This document shows positions 7,186-13,095 of a stretch of 13,095 nt of DNA, piece by piece. The translations under genes were made by a program, and so were the position numbers. Source of the DNA: Candidatus Ratteibacteria bacterium (lineage in GTDB: Bacteria > Ratteibacteria > UBA8468 > B48-G9 > JAFGKM01); NCBI GenBank assembly GCA_028697565.1, contig JAQVEU010000001.1, forward strand, positions 8,757-21,851. Direction: 5' to 3'. The notes below the pieces were generated by a model. It was not told where the DNA came from. It did not search any database and saw nothing but the letters and a program-made list of their open reading frames with translations. The first letter of the stretch is position 1. Each line of letters opens with the position of its first letter.

Positions 7186-7587
7186 TACACATACACCCTT
7201 TTCCTTATCTATAACTCTTATTTTGTAGTTAAACCCATATTTTTCTATAACTCTTCTGTAAAGAATATCACAGTGTTCACAATAATAAGGATACTTTTCT
7301 ACTTTTGCCTTGTTTAATTTCCCCACAGAAGGACATTTTTTGATAAGTATCTCAAAATAATTTTCACCAACAGACATCTGATATTCTGCTCCTTCTTCTG
7401 TTAGTGTGTGTGTCCAGTATTCAGCCATACCAGATATTCCTTTTTCTTTTACCAGTACATCAAGATTTGTAAGAAACTTATCAGATATATATATCCAGAA
7501 GTCAACTACCCCTTTCTTTCCATACCTTTTATGCAAAAACCTGAAAAGTTCATTATATGCCAGAATAAATTCTCCTGATGATATCAT
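7156..7587 (-). CDS. Small conserved-cysteine protein B, paralogue of the adjacent gene (possibly ATC-hydrolase-like fold)
   Basis: With the start at 7587 this is a 143-residue soluble protein. I do not recognise it with confidence. It aligns along its whole length with the gene just upstream: KRYG at 20-23, KEKGI at 47-51, YW at 57-58, TEE at 63-65, KCP at 84-86, CEHC at 103-106, EKYG at 115-118, and a final GVC at 131-133. The four shared cysteines (85, 103, 106, 133) suggest a metal site or a catalytic thiol. The pattern is reminiscent of the L-2-amino-thiazoline-4-carboxylic acid hydrolase-like family, which is a weak guess. The start is chosen at 7587 because it forms an ATGA overlap with the stop of the upstream gene and has AAAGGGGAAG before it; a start at 7623 would overlap by 40 bases. 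Its 3' end overlaps the convergent transporter gene by 30 bases. Confidence 0.7.
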   Translation of the reverse strand: MISSGEFILAYNELFRFLHKRYGKKGVVDFWIYISDKFLTNLDVLVKEKGISGMAEYWTHTLTEEGAEYQMSVGENYFEILIKKCPSVGKLNKAKVEKYPYYCEHCDILYRRVIEKYGFNYKIRVIDKEKGVCVLRVLKKEGK

Positions 7588-8027
7588 TCTTCCCCTTTCC
7601 TTTTTTTGAATACCTGCCGACATCTCCCATTTTTTACACTATAGTTTATTTCAGAAATATATCCCACCTTTTCTGCTATAACTTTATTAGTAATTTGGCA
7701 CTGAATACAAAAATTATTATAGACCTTATAACCCATCTTCTTCATATGGAAGATTGCAGGACATTTCTCAACAACCAACTCAATTTTTTTATTTCCATCG
7801 CTTTTAATAAAAAACTTTCCCTCTTCTTCTGTAAAAATATCCTTCCAGTACTTTGTAAGTTCAACAATTCCATTTTTTCTGATTTTCTTTATTAAACCAC
7901 CATAAAGATTTTCTGCCACATCCACAAGGTATGCTTCAAGAATTTCTTCACCATATCTATCAGCAAGATACTCAAACGCAACACTTAAAGCACCGTGAAA
8001 GTCCTTATGTATTTTTTTCTCTACCAT
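7584..8027 (-). CDS. Small conserved-cysteine protein A, paralogue of the following gene (possibly ATC-hydrolase-like fold)
   Basis: This 147-residue soluble protein shares the whole design of the gene after it: DRYG at 23-26, KNGI at 51-54, YW at 60-61, FTEEE at 65-69, EKCP at 87-90, CIQC at 107-110, KVG at 120-122 and GRC at 134-136. The shared cysteines are 89, 107, 110 and 136. No signal peptide or membrane segment is seen, and the N-terminal half looks helical. Function is unknown to me. The cysteine layout could bind zinc or an iron-sulfur centre, or resemble the L-2-amino-thiazoline-4-carboxylic acid hydrolase-like family; neither is shown. The start overlaps the end of the BNR protein gene by 23 bases and is preceded by AAGGAA. 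Position at the end of a BNR/aldolase operon suggests a role with that pathway, perhaps substrate binding or regulation. Confidence 0.75.
   Translation of the reverse strand: MVEKKIHKDFHGALSVAFEYLADRYGEEILEAYLVDVAENLYGGLIKKIRKNGIVELTKYWKDIFTEEEGKFFIKSDGNKKIELVVEKCPAIFHMKKMGYKVYNNFCIQCQITNKVIAEKVGYISEINYSVKNGRCRQVFKKRKGEE
7589..7600 (-). promoter_or_regulatory. Ribosome binding site deciding the start of protein B
   Basis: On the minus strand GGAAAGGGGAAG ends one base before the ATG at 7587-7585, inside the end of the upstream gene. Together with the ATGA stop/start overlap it favours 7587 over the longer start at 7623 and suggests coupled translation. Confidence 0.6.
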
Positions 8028-9072
8028 AAATTTCCTTGATATCCAAAATAGTTATTCTTGATAGTCCCCATATGTGTTCAACTCTCTCTGCTGAATAACT
8101 CAAAATTATTTTATCTTCAATAAACATAATTGAAGTATAACAAAATCTTCCGTTTGGGTCATCTTCTATTAGAAAATGGTTTTGCCAACTTTTACCTTCA
8201 TCTTTTGAAATCGCTGAAACCAATGGTGTTCTACTATACCATCTTGGATAAGAAAATTTCCCAGAGTGGTCATTATAAATACAAAGGAGGTCTCCTGTTT
8301 GTGGTATTCTTTTAATACTGGCTGGTGAAAGTGGAGAGATTATAGGAGAGGGGATACCTTCACTCCATGTTTCACCACTATCTTCTGAATATGAATAATA
8401 CTGACAACCCACATTTGTTCTTATCCACATTAAAATTTTGCCATCTCTAAGTTCAACCACTCCTGGTTCCTGGAATCCTACTTTATCCTCTTTTTCAGGA
8501 AATAATAAAATATTCTTGCTTGATTTCCATGTATTTCCATTATCATCTGAATAAAAAACAATTACTTCTCCAGGTCCAAAATCCTCTGATTTGCCAGTTG
8601 GACAAGGATGATGACAAGATGGAACAATAATTCTGCCATTTGATAATTGAATTACTCTATCATTATTTACAACAAAATAATTCCCATTTGAAAATTCCTT
8701 ATTTGTTACAAGAATTTTTTCACTCCACAATTTACCCTCATCAGATGATTTTCTTATATAATATCTCTCATCCGTTAAGGAATTTTTTACTAAATATCCT
8801 AATAGAATTTCCCCATTTTTTAATCTCAATAGTGATGCACTCATAACATTTTCTTTTCCCTCATTTTCAATAATAACTTCATCTTTATCAGTCCAACTTT
8901 CCCCTTTATCAAAAGAATATCTGACAGCAAGAAAAGCAGGCGCATTATCCTCTGGGCCTCCATAAAAGTGCGAATAAATAAACATTATTTTTCCATTTTT
9001 TAATTCAATCATACTACCTTCAGAATTTCTTGGATTTTTTTCTAATGCAGGTAAAAGGTCAATCTTTTTCAT
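8005..9072 (-). CDS. BNR-repeat (sialidase-fold) protein 1, exo-alpha-sialidase-like
   Basis: The 355-residue protein has five Asp boxes (S-x-D-x-G-x-x-W): residues 53-60, 109-116, 175-182, 229-236 and 289-296. Their regular spacing points to a six-bladed beta-propeller of the sialidase superfamily. Arg15 (NPRNSEGS), Arg218 (WIRTN) and Arg281 (SRTPL) are candidates for the carboxylate-binding triad, and SHF/HHP histidines lie nearby. The classic N-terminal YRIP/FRIP motif of GH33 sialidases is missing, so sialidase activity is not proven; many bacterial proteins of this type act on other sugars or remain uncharacterised. No signal peptide is visible, so it is probably cytoplasmic. AGGAGA lies before the ATG. 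It is 32 bases after the aldolase gene and overlaps the next gene by 23. Base composition is very AT-rich compared with that aldolase. Confidence 0.8.
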   Translation of the reverse strand: MKKIDLLPALEKNPRNSEGSMIELKNGKIMFIYSHFYGGPEDNAPAFLAVRYSFDKGESWTDKDEVIIENEGKENVMSASLLRLKNGEILLGYLVKNSLTDERYYIRKSSDEGKLWSEKILVTNKEFSNGNYFVVNNDRVIQLSNGRIIVPSCHHPCPTGKSEDFGPGEVIVFYSDDNGNTWKSSKNILLFPEKEDKVGFQEPGVVELRDGKILMWIRTNVGCQYYSYSEDSGETWSEGIPSPIISPLSPASIKRIPQTGDLLCIYNDHSGKFSYPRWYSRTPLVSAISKDEGKSWQNHFLIEDDPNGRFCYTSIMFIEDKIILSYSAERVEHIWGLSRITILDIKEIYGREKNT

Positions 9073-9104
9073 TTTAATTTCTCCTATTCCTATAGTTAAA
9101 AAAG

Positions 9105-10010
9105 CTACTTAATACCTTCTGAAAATTCAGGGAATGCCTCTTTCCATTCTTTATAAAGTGCCTTCTCCTCTGCCTCGCTGAGTTTCTCTATCAGAGGACT
9201 TCTTCCATAACCTGCATCCACACCTCTAAATCTCATTGCTGTTTTCCATGAGGGTCCACCATATTTTTTCAGTAGGGAGACAGCAATAGTTATTCTTTTC
9301 TGCCCTTCCATTGCTTTTTTAATATCCCCATCTTTGAAACTTTTATATATATCAAGAAATATCTCAGGCAGAACATTCTGGGTAGAGCCGATACATCCCA
9401 CAACACCCATTGTAAGGGCAGGTAAAAACATCTCGTCAGGTCCTGAAAATGCAATCCATCTTCCCTCTGCCTTAATCAGTAAGTCCTGAAGTATATACAT
9501 ATCAGGGTGGGTATATTTAAGACCTGCGATGTTTCTTATCTCTAAAAATTTTAATATCTCATCATTTGAAAGTGCAACCCCTGTGGTCCCAGGGATATAA
9601 TAAATAAAAAATGGTAGAGAGGTGCTTTCTGCTACTGCCTTGTAATAATTATAGACCTCCTTGAAGCCAATTTTATAATAGATGGGAGGAATTGAGGAGA
9701 TTGCATCCAGTTTCATCTTTTCAGAATGTTTTGCAAGTTCAACTGTGTTTTTTGTATTCAGACAGCCACCTATATGGGCTATCACACGCACCCTATCCCC
9801 TACCTCTTCCTTCACTATTTCTGCCACTCTCTTTCTTTCATCTACATCCATTGAAGGACCTTCTCCTGTACCTCCACATATATATAGGCCATCTATCCCT
9901 TTGGAGATAAGAAACCTTACAAGTGCTCTCATTCTCTTTTTACAGACATCTCCCTTTTCGTTAAAAGGTGTAAGAAGTGCTGCATACACCCCATAAAATT
10001 CTTTTTTCAT
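9105..10010 (-). CDS. DHDPS/N-acetylneuraminate lyase family class I aldolase, NanA-like
   Basis: The 301-residue TIM-barrel protein is closest in pattern to N-acetylneuraminate lyase, which splits sialic acid into pyruvate and N-acetylmannosamine. It has AALLTPF at 10-16, GIDGLYICGGTGEG at 38-51, the active-site Tyr137 in IYYIPG, the Schiff-base Lys165 in AGLKYT, GPDEMF at 190-195 matching the NanA GYDE segment that holds substrate hydroxyls, and CIGST at 206-210. Tyr137 and Lys165 fall at the same numbers as in E. coli NanA. Gly47 replaces the usual Ser/Thr of the GSTGE/GTTGE carboxylate loop, so the substrate may differ; related enzymes act on dihydrodipicolinate precursors or keto-deoxy sugar acids. 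AGGGGAGA precedes the ATG. It lies between two BNR genes with 25-32 base gaps and is clearly GC-richer than both. Confidence 0.82.
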   Translation of the reverse strand: MKKEFYGVYAALLTPFNEKGDVCKKRMRALVRFLISKGIDGLYICGGTGEGPSMDVDERKRVAEIVKEEVGDRVRVIAHIGGCLNTKNTVELAKHSEKMKLDAISSIPPIYYKIGFKEVYNYYKAVAESTSLPFFIYYIPGTTGVALSNDEILKFLEIRNIAGLKYTHPDMYILQDLLIKAEGRWIAFSGPDEMFLPALTMGVVGCIGSTQNVLPEIFLDIYKSFKDGDIKKAMEGQKRITIAVSLLKKYGGPSWKTAMRFRGVDAGYGRSPLIEKLSEAEEKALYKEWKEAFPEFSEGIK

Positions 10011-10035
10011 ATTTATTCTCCCCTATATTATATAT

Positions 10036-11085
10036 TTAAACATCGTAAAAAGTCCCTGCAATATATCTTGTTCCTTTTGGCATTGAATAATGGGAATAAG
10101 AAAGTTCAGAGGCAGGTTGACTTGTATGAAAATAATAAACAGTAAGAATTTTGTTATTTCCTATTTCTATAGAACTTGGATAACCTAAATCTCCATGTTC
10201 TCCATCACTTCTTATAATAATCTCATTTTTCAAATTCCAACTCTTCCCTCCATCATAAGATAAACAACCTCTTACCCCATAAGGGGACCTCCTATATCCA
10301 TAAGTACATAAAACTCTTCCATCTCTTAAAGTAAGAAGATTAGCAGGATATCCCCAAATATCTGTCCTTTTTGCTATTGTCCAACTCTTCCCTCCATCAA
10401 TAGATTCACTTTGATATAAATATCCATTTGGTTCTCTCATCATACAGAGAATTTTCCCTGAAGGTAAAAGACATAAAGATGGCTCTTCAAATTTAAGATT
10501 ATAAAATGGATCTTGTGCAATTACAAAAGGCCCAGTCCAACTTTCCCCTTTATTATTAGAGCGCATAAGAAAAGATATCTCAGAAGGATTTTTATGACCT
10601 CTACCATAAAGAGGAATGAGAATTTCTCCGTCTGGAAGTTCTAAAATTGACTCTGAAGTAGCTATAACATTATAGTTAGAATTAAGAACCTCAATTTTTA
10701 TGGGCTGTTTTTCCCAATTTTTCCCATTATCAAAAGAGCGAATTACAAATGTTCCTTTGATATAATGGTTAAAAGGGTCAATTTTAATTACCTGCCAACT
10801 AAAAAAATTGGCAATTAATGTCCCATCTCTTAATTGAGCAATAGAAGGGTCTTGAATACCTACATTCCCTTCTTCTTCATAAGCAATTTCTGCATCACTC
10901 CAAGTTCTTCCACTATCCTTTGAACGTACTGTTACTGCTTTTGATTCAGAATCAATATGTGTTGAATACGGTTTTCTTTGTGGGGCCTGTCGAAAACTAA
11001 TTATTAAATCCCCATTATTTAATTTTGCAATACTCGGAAATGCAGAATAAAACTTTTCATCCTTATAAATTATAATATTTTCCAT
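10036..11085 (-). CDS. BNR-repeat (sialidase-fold) protein 2, exo-alpha-sialidase-like
   Basis: The 349-residue protein carries Asp boxes at residues 55-62, 117-124, 176-183 (degenerate, Asn for Asp), 228-235 and 276-283, again indicating a six-bladed beta-propeller. FEEPSLCLLPSGKILCMMRE at 199-218 resembles the sialidase region that holds the nucleophile-helping Glu and an Arg, and YGVRGCLSYDGG at 269-280 offers another Arg. It aligns poorly with the other BNR protein outside the boxes, so the two are different subfamilies, not a recent duplication. No signal peptide is seen. True sialidase activity is uncertain; a hydrolase for another acidic sugar or a binding protein is possible. AAAGGAGAG lies just before the ATG, one of the best ribosome binding sites here. 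It begins 33 bases after the transposase-like helix-turn-helix gene. Confidence 0.8.
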   Translation of the reverse strand: MENIIIYKDEKFYSAFPSIAKLNNGDLIISFRQAPQRKPYSTHIDSESKAVTVRSKDSGRTWSDAEIAYEEEGNVGIQDPSIAQLRDGTLIANFFSWQVIKIDPFNHYIKGTFVIRSFDNGKNWEKQPIKIEVLNSNYNVIATSESILELPDGEILIPLYGRGHKNPSEISFLMRSNNKGESWTGPFVIAQDPFYNLKFEEPSLCLLPSGKILCMMREPNGYLYQSESIDGGKSWTIAKRTDIWGYPANLLTLRDGRVLCTYGYRRSPYGVRGCLSYDGGKSWNLKNEIIIRSDGEHGDLGYPSSIEIGNNKILTVYYFHTSQPASELSYSHYSMPKGTRYIAGTFYDV

Positions 11086-11118
11086 TTTTCTCTCCTTTTT
11101 TGAGTTTAAGACAGAATT

Positions 11119-11361
11119 TTAAATTTTCAACTGCCTCTTCTTCCTCGGACCTGCCCTCTTATCTCCTAAACCCCTAATCCCAAAAAGTTCATACCACCTA
11201 TACCACTTGTAAAATGTCTTCCTGCTTATATTATAGTACCGGCATACCTTACTGACATTCCCCCACTTCTCATACTCCTCTATCCGATATGCTATCCCCT
11301 TCTCTTCTTGCCTCGGAAATGGGATAAACTTACCTACAAACCTACATGGAAACTCTACCAT
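11119..11361 (-). pseudogene. Transposase-like helix-turn-helix protein, 80 residues, catalytic domain missing
   Basis: The protein holds a helix-turn-helix of the kind at the N-terminus of IS481/IS3-type transposases: IEEYEKWGNVSKVCRYY (27-43), the recognition helix ISRKTFYKWYRWYELF (45-60), then GIRGLGDKRAGPRKK. In intact transposases this continues into a DDE integrase domain, which is absent here; the frame stops after QLKI and the BNR gene starts 33 bases on. It is therefore most likely a truncated insertion-sequence remnant, with a short basic tail. A stop codon directly precedes the ATG, and the nearest GGAGG is about 17 bases upstream, too far for strong translation. Alternatively it is a small stand-alone DNA-binding protein at the head of the BNR operon. 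No terminal inverted repeats were identified. Confidence 0.6.
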
Positions 11362-11576
11362 CTACATACTACACACCCCCTCCTTTCTGATCTATTTTAC
11401 TTATATCTGATACCTTTTCCAGAACTATGGAGGTGTTACCTATGTATCTCAACTTCTGCATTTCCTCAATGAAGTGGCAGGTGTGAATTAAAAGCGCACT
11501 AAGATTCCATCTCCCCCGAGGGAGGAGCTATCCCTTACCCACAAGTTCCCCCTCTATGGTGAGGATTTTCTCATAC
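11362..11576. other. Intergenic region between the M24 peptidase and the helix-turn-helix gene
   Basis: No confident gene. CTCCC at 11511-11515 and GGGAG at 11520-11524 can form a short stem. On the minus strand 11369-11527 is open for 52 codons and includes HFIEEMQKLRYIGNTS, but it has no good start and no recognisable match. That frame is the same one into which the M24 gene may shift (11528-11580). The promoter of the minus-strand BNR operon should lie in this region; I could not pick one with confidence. Confidence 0.4.
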
Positions 11577-12575
11577 TTACATAATCACCATATCTTCAAG
11601 TCGGATGCCACCTTCTCCCGGAACATATATACCTGGCTCAATAGTAAAGACACAGCCATCTTCAATCACATCCTTACTTCCGGGTGCCAGAACAGGTAGT
11701 TCATGGATATCTATACCAACACCATGACCAAGCCCGTGGATAAAATACCTGTCCATCCCCTTTTTTTTCAGCAGGGATACTGCATAAATATGAATATCTG
11801 CACCTGTCATACCCACCTTTATAAATTCTATTACTTTTTTCTGCACCTCTGTTAGCACCTTATATATATCAACAAATTTTCTGTTAGGACATCCGGACAA
11901 AAATGTTTGTGTAAGGTCGCTTTTATACCCACCATAGTCAACACCAGCATCCACAACCACAGGACTGCCTTTCTCTATCTTTATATTTCTGTTTTTGTGG
12001 TGGGGATAGGAAGATGCAATACCTGATGCAACTATCGGCTCAAATGCCTCACGCCTGCCACCATATCTCCTGATAAGATAGTGAATTCTGCCTGCAATAA
12101 CTGTCTCCTCCTCCCCATTTTCAATATATGCTCTTATGTCTTTCAATACCTTTCTGTTAATCTCCAGTGCCTTCTTTATAAGTACTATCTCCTCTGTTTC
12201 CTTCACCATCCTTATTTTTTTTAAAAAATCAGGAAGTAGAACAAGTTTATGTTCTTTTGACATAGACATATACGTGGAAAAAGTAAGGTCCGTTCCTATG
12301 AATCCAACCTTTTTATATCTTTTTAAAAAAGTTTTTAGTGTGCTTTTTTTATATACAACGTTTTCTATATTTAGTGGTAAGAGGTCTACTGTTTCTTGAT
12401 AGTAAAGTGATGGAACAAAGAGGGTTGTCCCTTTCCTATCAATAACCAAAACACCCTCTATCTCAAGAAGTCCTGTAAGGTAAAAGATATTGGAAGGGCA
12501 TTTAATAATAACTGCGGGAATATCTTTCTTATCTAAGACATCCCTTACTTTCTCTATTCTTTTTTGATAGTCCAT
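11577..12575 (-). CDS. M24 family metallopeptidase (aminopeptidase P / Xaa-Pro dipeptidase-like), abrupt C-terminus
   Basis: The 332-residue protein has a creatinase-like N-terminal domain (about 1-125) and an M24 'pita-bread' domain. It should be a cytoplasmic di-metal peptidase that removes residues next to proline. All five metal ligands are visible: Asp209 and Asp220 (VVDAGVDYGGYKSD), His284 (HGLGHGVG), Glu313 (TIEPGIY) and Glu327 (GGIRLEDM); His291 in IHELP is the usual second active-site His. The chain ends at EDMVIM, four residues after Glu327, where relatives run on for roughly 15-25 residues. A one-base shift would continue as CKYEKILTIEGELVGKG to a TAG at 11528-11530, so a frameshift or sequencing error is plausible. 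The start at 12575 follows GGAAAG, and the repeat block begins just upstream of it. Confidence 0.85.
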   Translation of the reverse strand: MDYQKRIEKVRDVLDKKDIPAVIIKCPSNIFYLTGLLEIEGVLVIDRKGTTLFVPSLYYQETVDLLPLNIENVVYKKSTLKTFLKRYKKVGFIGTDLTFSTYMSMSKEHKLVLLPDFLKKIRMVKETEEIVLIKKALEINRKVLKDIRAYIENGEEETVIAGRIHYLIRRYGGRREAFEPIVASGIASSYPHHKNRNIKIEKGSPVVVDAGVDYGGYKSDLTQTFLSGCPNRKFVDIYKVLTEVQKKVIEFIKVGMTGADIHIYAVSLLKKKGMDRYFIHGLGHGVGIDIHELPVLAPGSKDVIEDGCVFTIEPGIYVPGEGGIRLEDMVIM

Positions 12576-12692
12576 TTTTTACACTTTCCACCCCCACCTA
12601 TAAATAAACCCTAAATCCAAAACACTAAACCTAAAAATCCCCTCTAACCACCCCCACCTATATCCTCCCCCCTCGTATGGGGAGGAAGAGAG

Positions 12693-12815
12693 ACTCCCTC
12701 GCCCCTTGCGGGAGAGGGGTGCTGGTGCGAAGAATAATGAGCACCGTTTAGCACAGAGGGCGAGTTTGTGAGCCCGTTGACCGAAGCCCGTTAGGGCAAG
12801 ACGGGTGAGGGGGAT
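12693..12815. repeat. GC-rich structured module inside the right repeat block
   Basis: Between two repeat ends (CTCCCTCGCCCC at the left, GACGGGTGAGGGGGA at the right) lies about 75 bases of GC-rich sequence unlike the rest. It contains several small inverted repeats: GGTGC / GCACC, GGGCGAG / GAGCCC-like arms, and GCCCGTTAGGGC. The outer arms resemble a widespread bacterial intergenic repeat of the form CCCTCACCC...CCTCTCCCGCAAGGGG. It may be a separate repeat nested in the block. Confidence 0.55.
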
Positions 12816-12857
12816 TTTCATTCCTTCCTTTTGTAAAGGAAGGTTGGGATGGATTTT

Positions 12858-12976
12858 GCTATACTCTCCACCCCCACCTATATCCTCCCCCCTCATATGG
12901 GGAGGAATTGAAAGGAACTCCATCCACCAAACCCCCTCTTGCTCCCCCTTGTCAGGGGGAGTACTCAAATATCCCC
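12858..12976 (-). repeat. 120-base repeat module, copy 2 (inverted relative to 2505-2624)
   Basis: Read on the minus strand this matches 2505-2624 through both palindromes and the linker GAGGGGGTTTGGTG. It stops three bases short of the stop codon of the gene at the window edge. Confidence 0.85.
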
Positions 12977-12978
12977 TA

Positions 12979-13095
12979 CTATCCCGAGTATAAAAAGTGG
13001 AGGAGTGACTTCTGACAGTGAAGACGGTTTTCTGCCTGCTGGTAGACAACGGAGTTTTTGCTATCTATCACTTCATCTGTTACCTCCCAGTTCCT
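12979..13095 (-). CDS. C-terminal end of an unidentified protein (partial at window edge)
   Basis: On the minus strand the frame is open from the window edge to a TAG at 12979-12981, giving 38 residues. Segments such as EVTDEVIDSKNSVVYQQAEN and RLHCQKSLL look like a real amphipathic helix, not translated repeat. The other two minus-strand frames close within 25 bases of the edge. The stop lies just outside the palindrome block, as expected if the repeats fill the space after a gene. The pattern is faintly like the last long helix of TolC-type outer-membrane efflux proteins, but this is a guess. The M24 gene lies downstream in the same direction, across the repeat block. Confidence 0.4.
   Translation of the reverse strand, partial: RNWEVTDEVIDSKNSVVYQQAENRLHCQKSLLHFLYSG

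Larger units (their letters stand above)
12579..12978. repeat. Right palindromic C-run/G-run repeat block upstream of the M24 gene
   Basis: This is the counterpart of the block at 2411-2729. Palindromes lie at 12664-12685 and 12884-12905 (CCTCCCCCC / GGGGAGG around GTATG or ATATG), 12696-12719 (CCTCGCCCC / GGGAGAGGG), 12823-12843 (CCTTCCTTT / AAAGGAAGG) and 12942-12961 (CTCCCCCTT / CAGGGGGAG). A 39-base unit at 12648-12686 recurs directly at 12868-12906 with one mismatch, exactly 220 bases apart. A third, partial copy (CCACCCCCACCTATA) lies at 12588-12602. A telomere-like quasi-repeat, AAACCCTAAATCC and CACTAAACCTAAA, lies at 12606-12635. The minus-strand open frame over the block is low-complexity and not a real protein. 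The block starts within 15 bases of the peptidase start and ends at the stop of the edge gene. Confidence 0.85.

Noticed and set aside
7588..7623. Longer start for protein B at 7623
   Set aside because: It overlaps the upstream paralogue by 40 bases and the added residues (MSAGIQKKERGR) have no counterpart. The ATGA start at 7587 has a good ribosome binding site.
11380..11460. Promoter for the minus-strand operon (TTGAGA with CATAGT at 17-base spacing on the minus strand)
   Set aside because: Such matches are expected by chance in AT-rich DNA, and the promoter consensus of this lineage is unknown.
11369..11527. 52-codon open stretch on the minus strand between the M24 and helix-turn-helix genes
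   Set aside because: It lacks a convincing start codon or family match; kept only as a note under the intergenic region.
12579..13049. 156-codon open frame on the minus strand at the right end
   Set aside because: It runs through the repeat block and GC-rich module in a frame different from the edge gene; the protein is low-complexity.

Overview
The window reads as chromosomal DNA from a fairly AT-rich, probably uncultured bacterium. The run EI (phosphotransferase) - bifunctional phosphoglucose/phosphomannose isomerase - metK - ahcY - coaE - rho, with a short AhcY of the archaeal/Thermotoga type, would fit a deep-branching or candidate-phylum lineage such as Omnitrophica or other PVC-related bacteria. 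That placement is inference from gene content and memory of such genomes; no marker gene here settles it. No rRNA, tRNA or CRISPR array was seen.

Positions 1-6003 hold a compact plus-strand housekeeping run: the last 48 codons of an enzyme I-like protein, a PGI/PMI sugar isomerase, metK, ahcY, coaE and rho. Starts and stops mostly touch or overlap. The exception is a ~500-base gap between metK and ahcY filled with C-run/G-run palindromes. MetK makes S-adenosylmethionine and AhcY removes the S-adenosylhomocysteine left after methyl transfer, so the two are functionally paired despite the gap. A plus-strand MFS transporter (6088-7185) follows rho.

Positions 7156-11361 hold a tight minus-strand cluster. 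Read in its own direction it contains an 80-aa transposase-like helix-turn-helix protein, a BNR-repeat (sialidase-fold) protein, an N-acetylneuraminate-lyase-like aldolase, a second and different BNR protein, and two small paralogous proteins sharing a CP...CxxC...C cysteine pattern. Gaps are 25-33 bases, then overlaps of 23 and 4 bases, so it is most simply one operon. It looks like an intracellular glycan or acidic-sugar module. None of the enzymes has a visible signal peptide, and no ManNAc kinase, epimerase or deaminase is present. The MFS gene converges on this operon and overlaps it by 30 bases.

Positions 11362-13095 hold an M24 metallopeptidase (aminopeptidase P/prolidase-like) that ends abruptly after its last metal ligand, possibly by a one-base frameshift. 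Next comes a ~400-base block of the same palindromic repeat family seen at 2411-2729, in inverted orientation, and then the last 38 codons of an unidentified minus-strand gene at the window edge. The strongest candidates for something undescribed are the modular inverted repeat blocks and the BNR/aldolase/paired-cysteine-protein operon.
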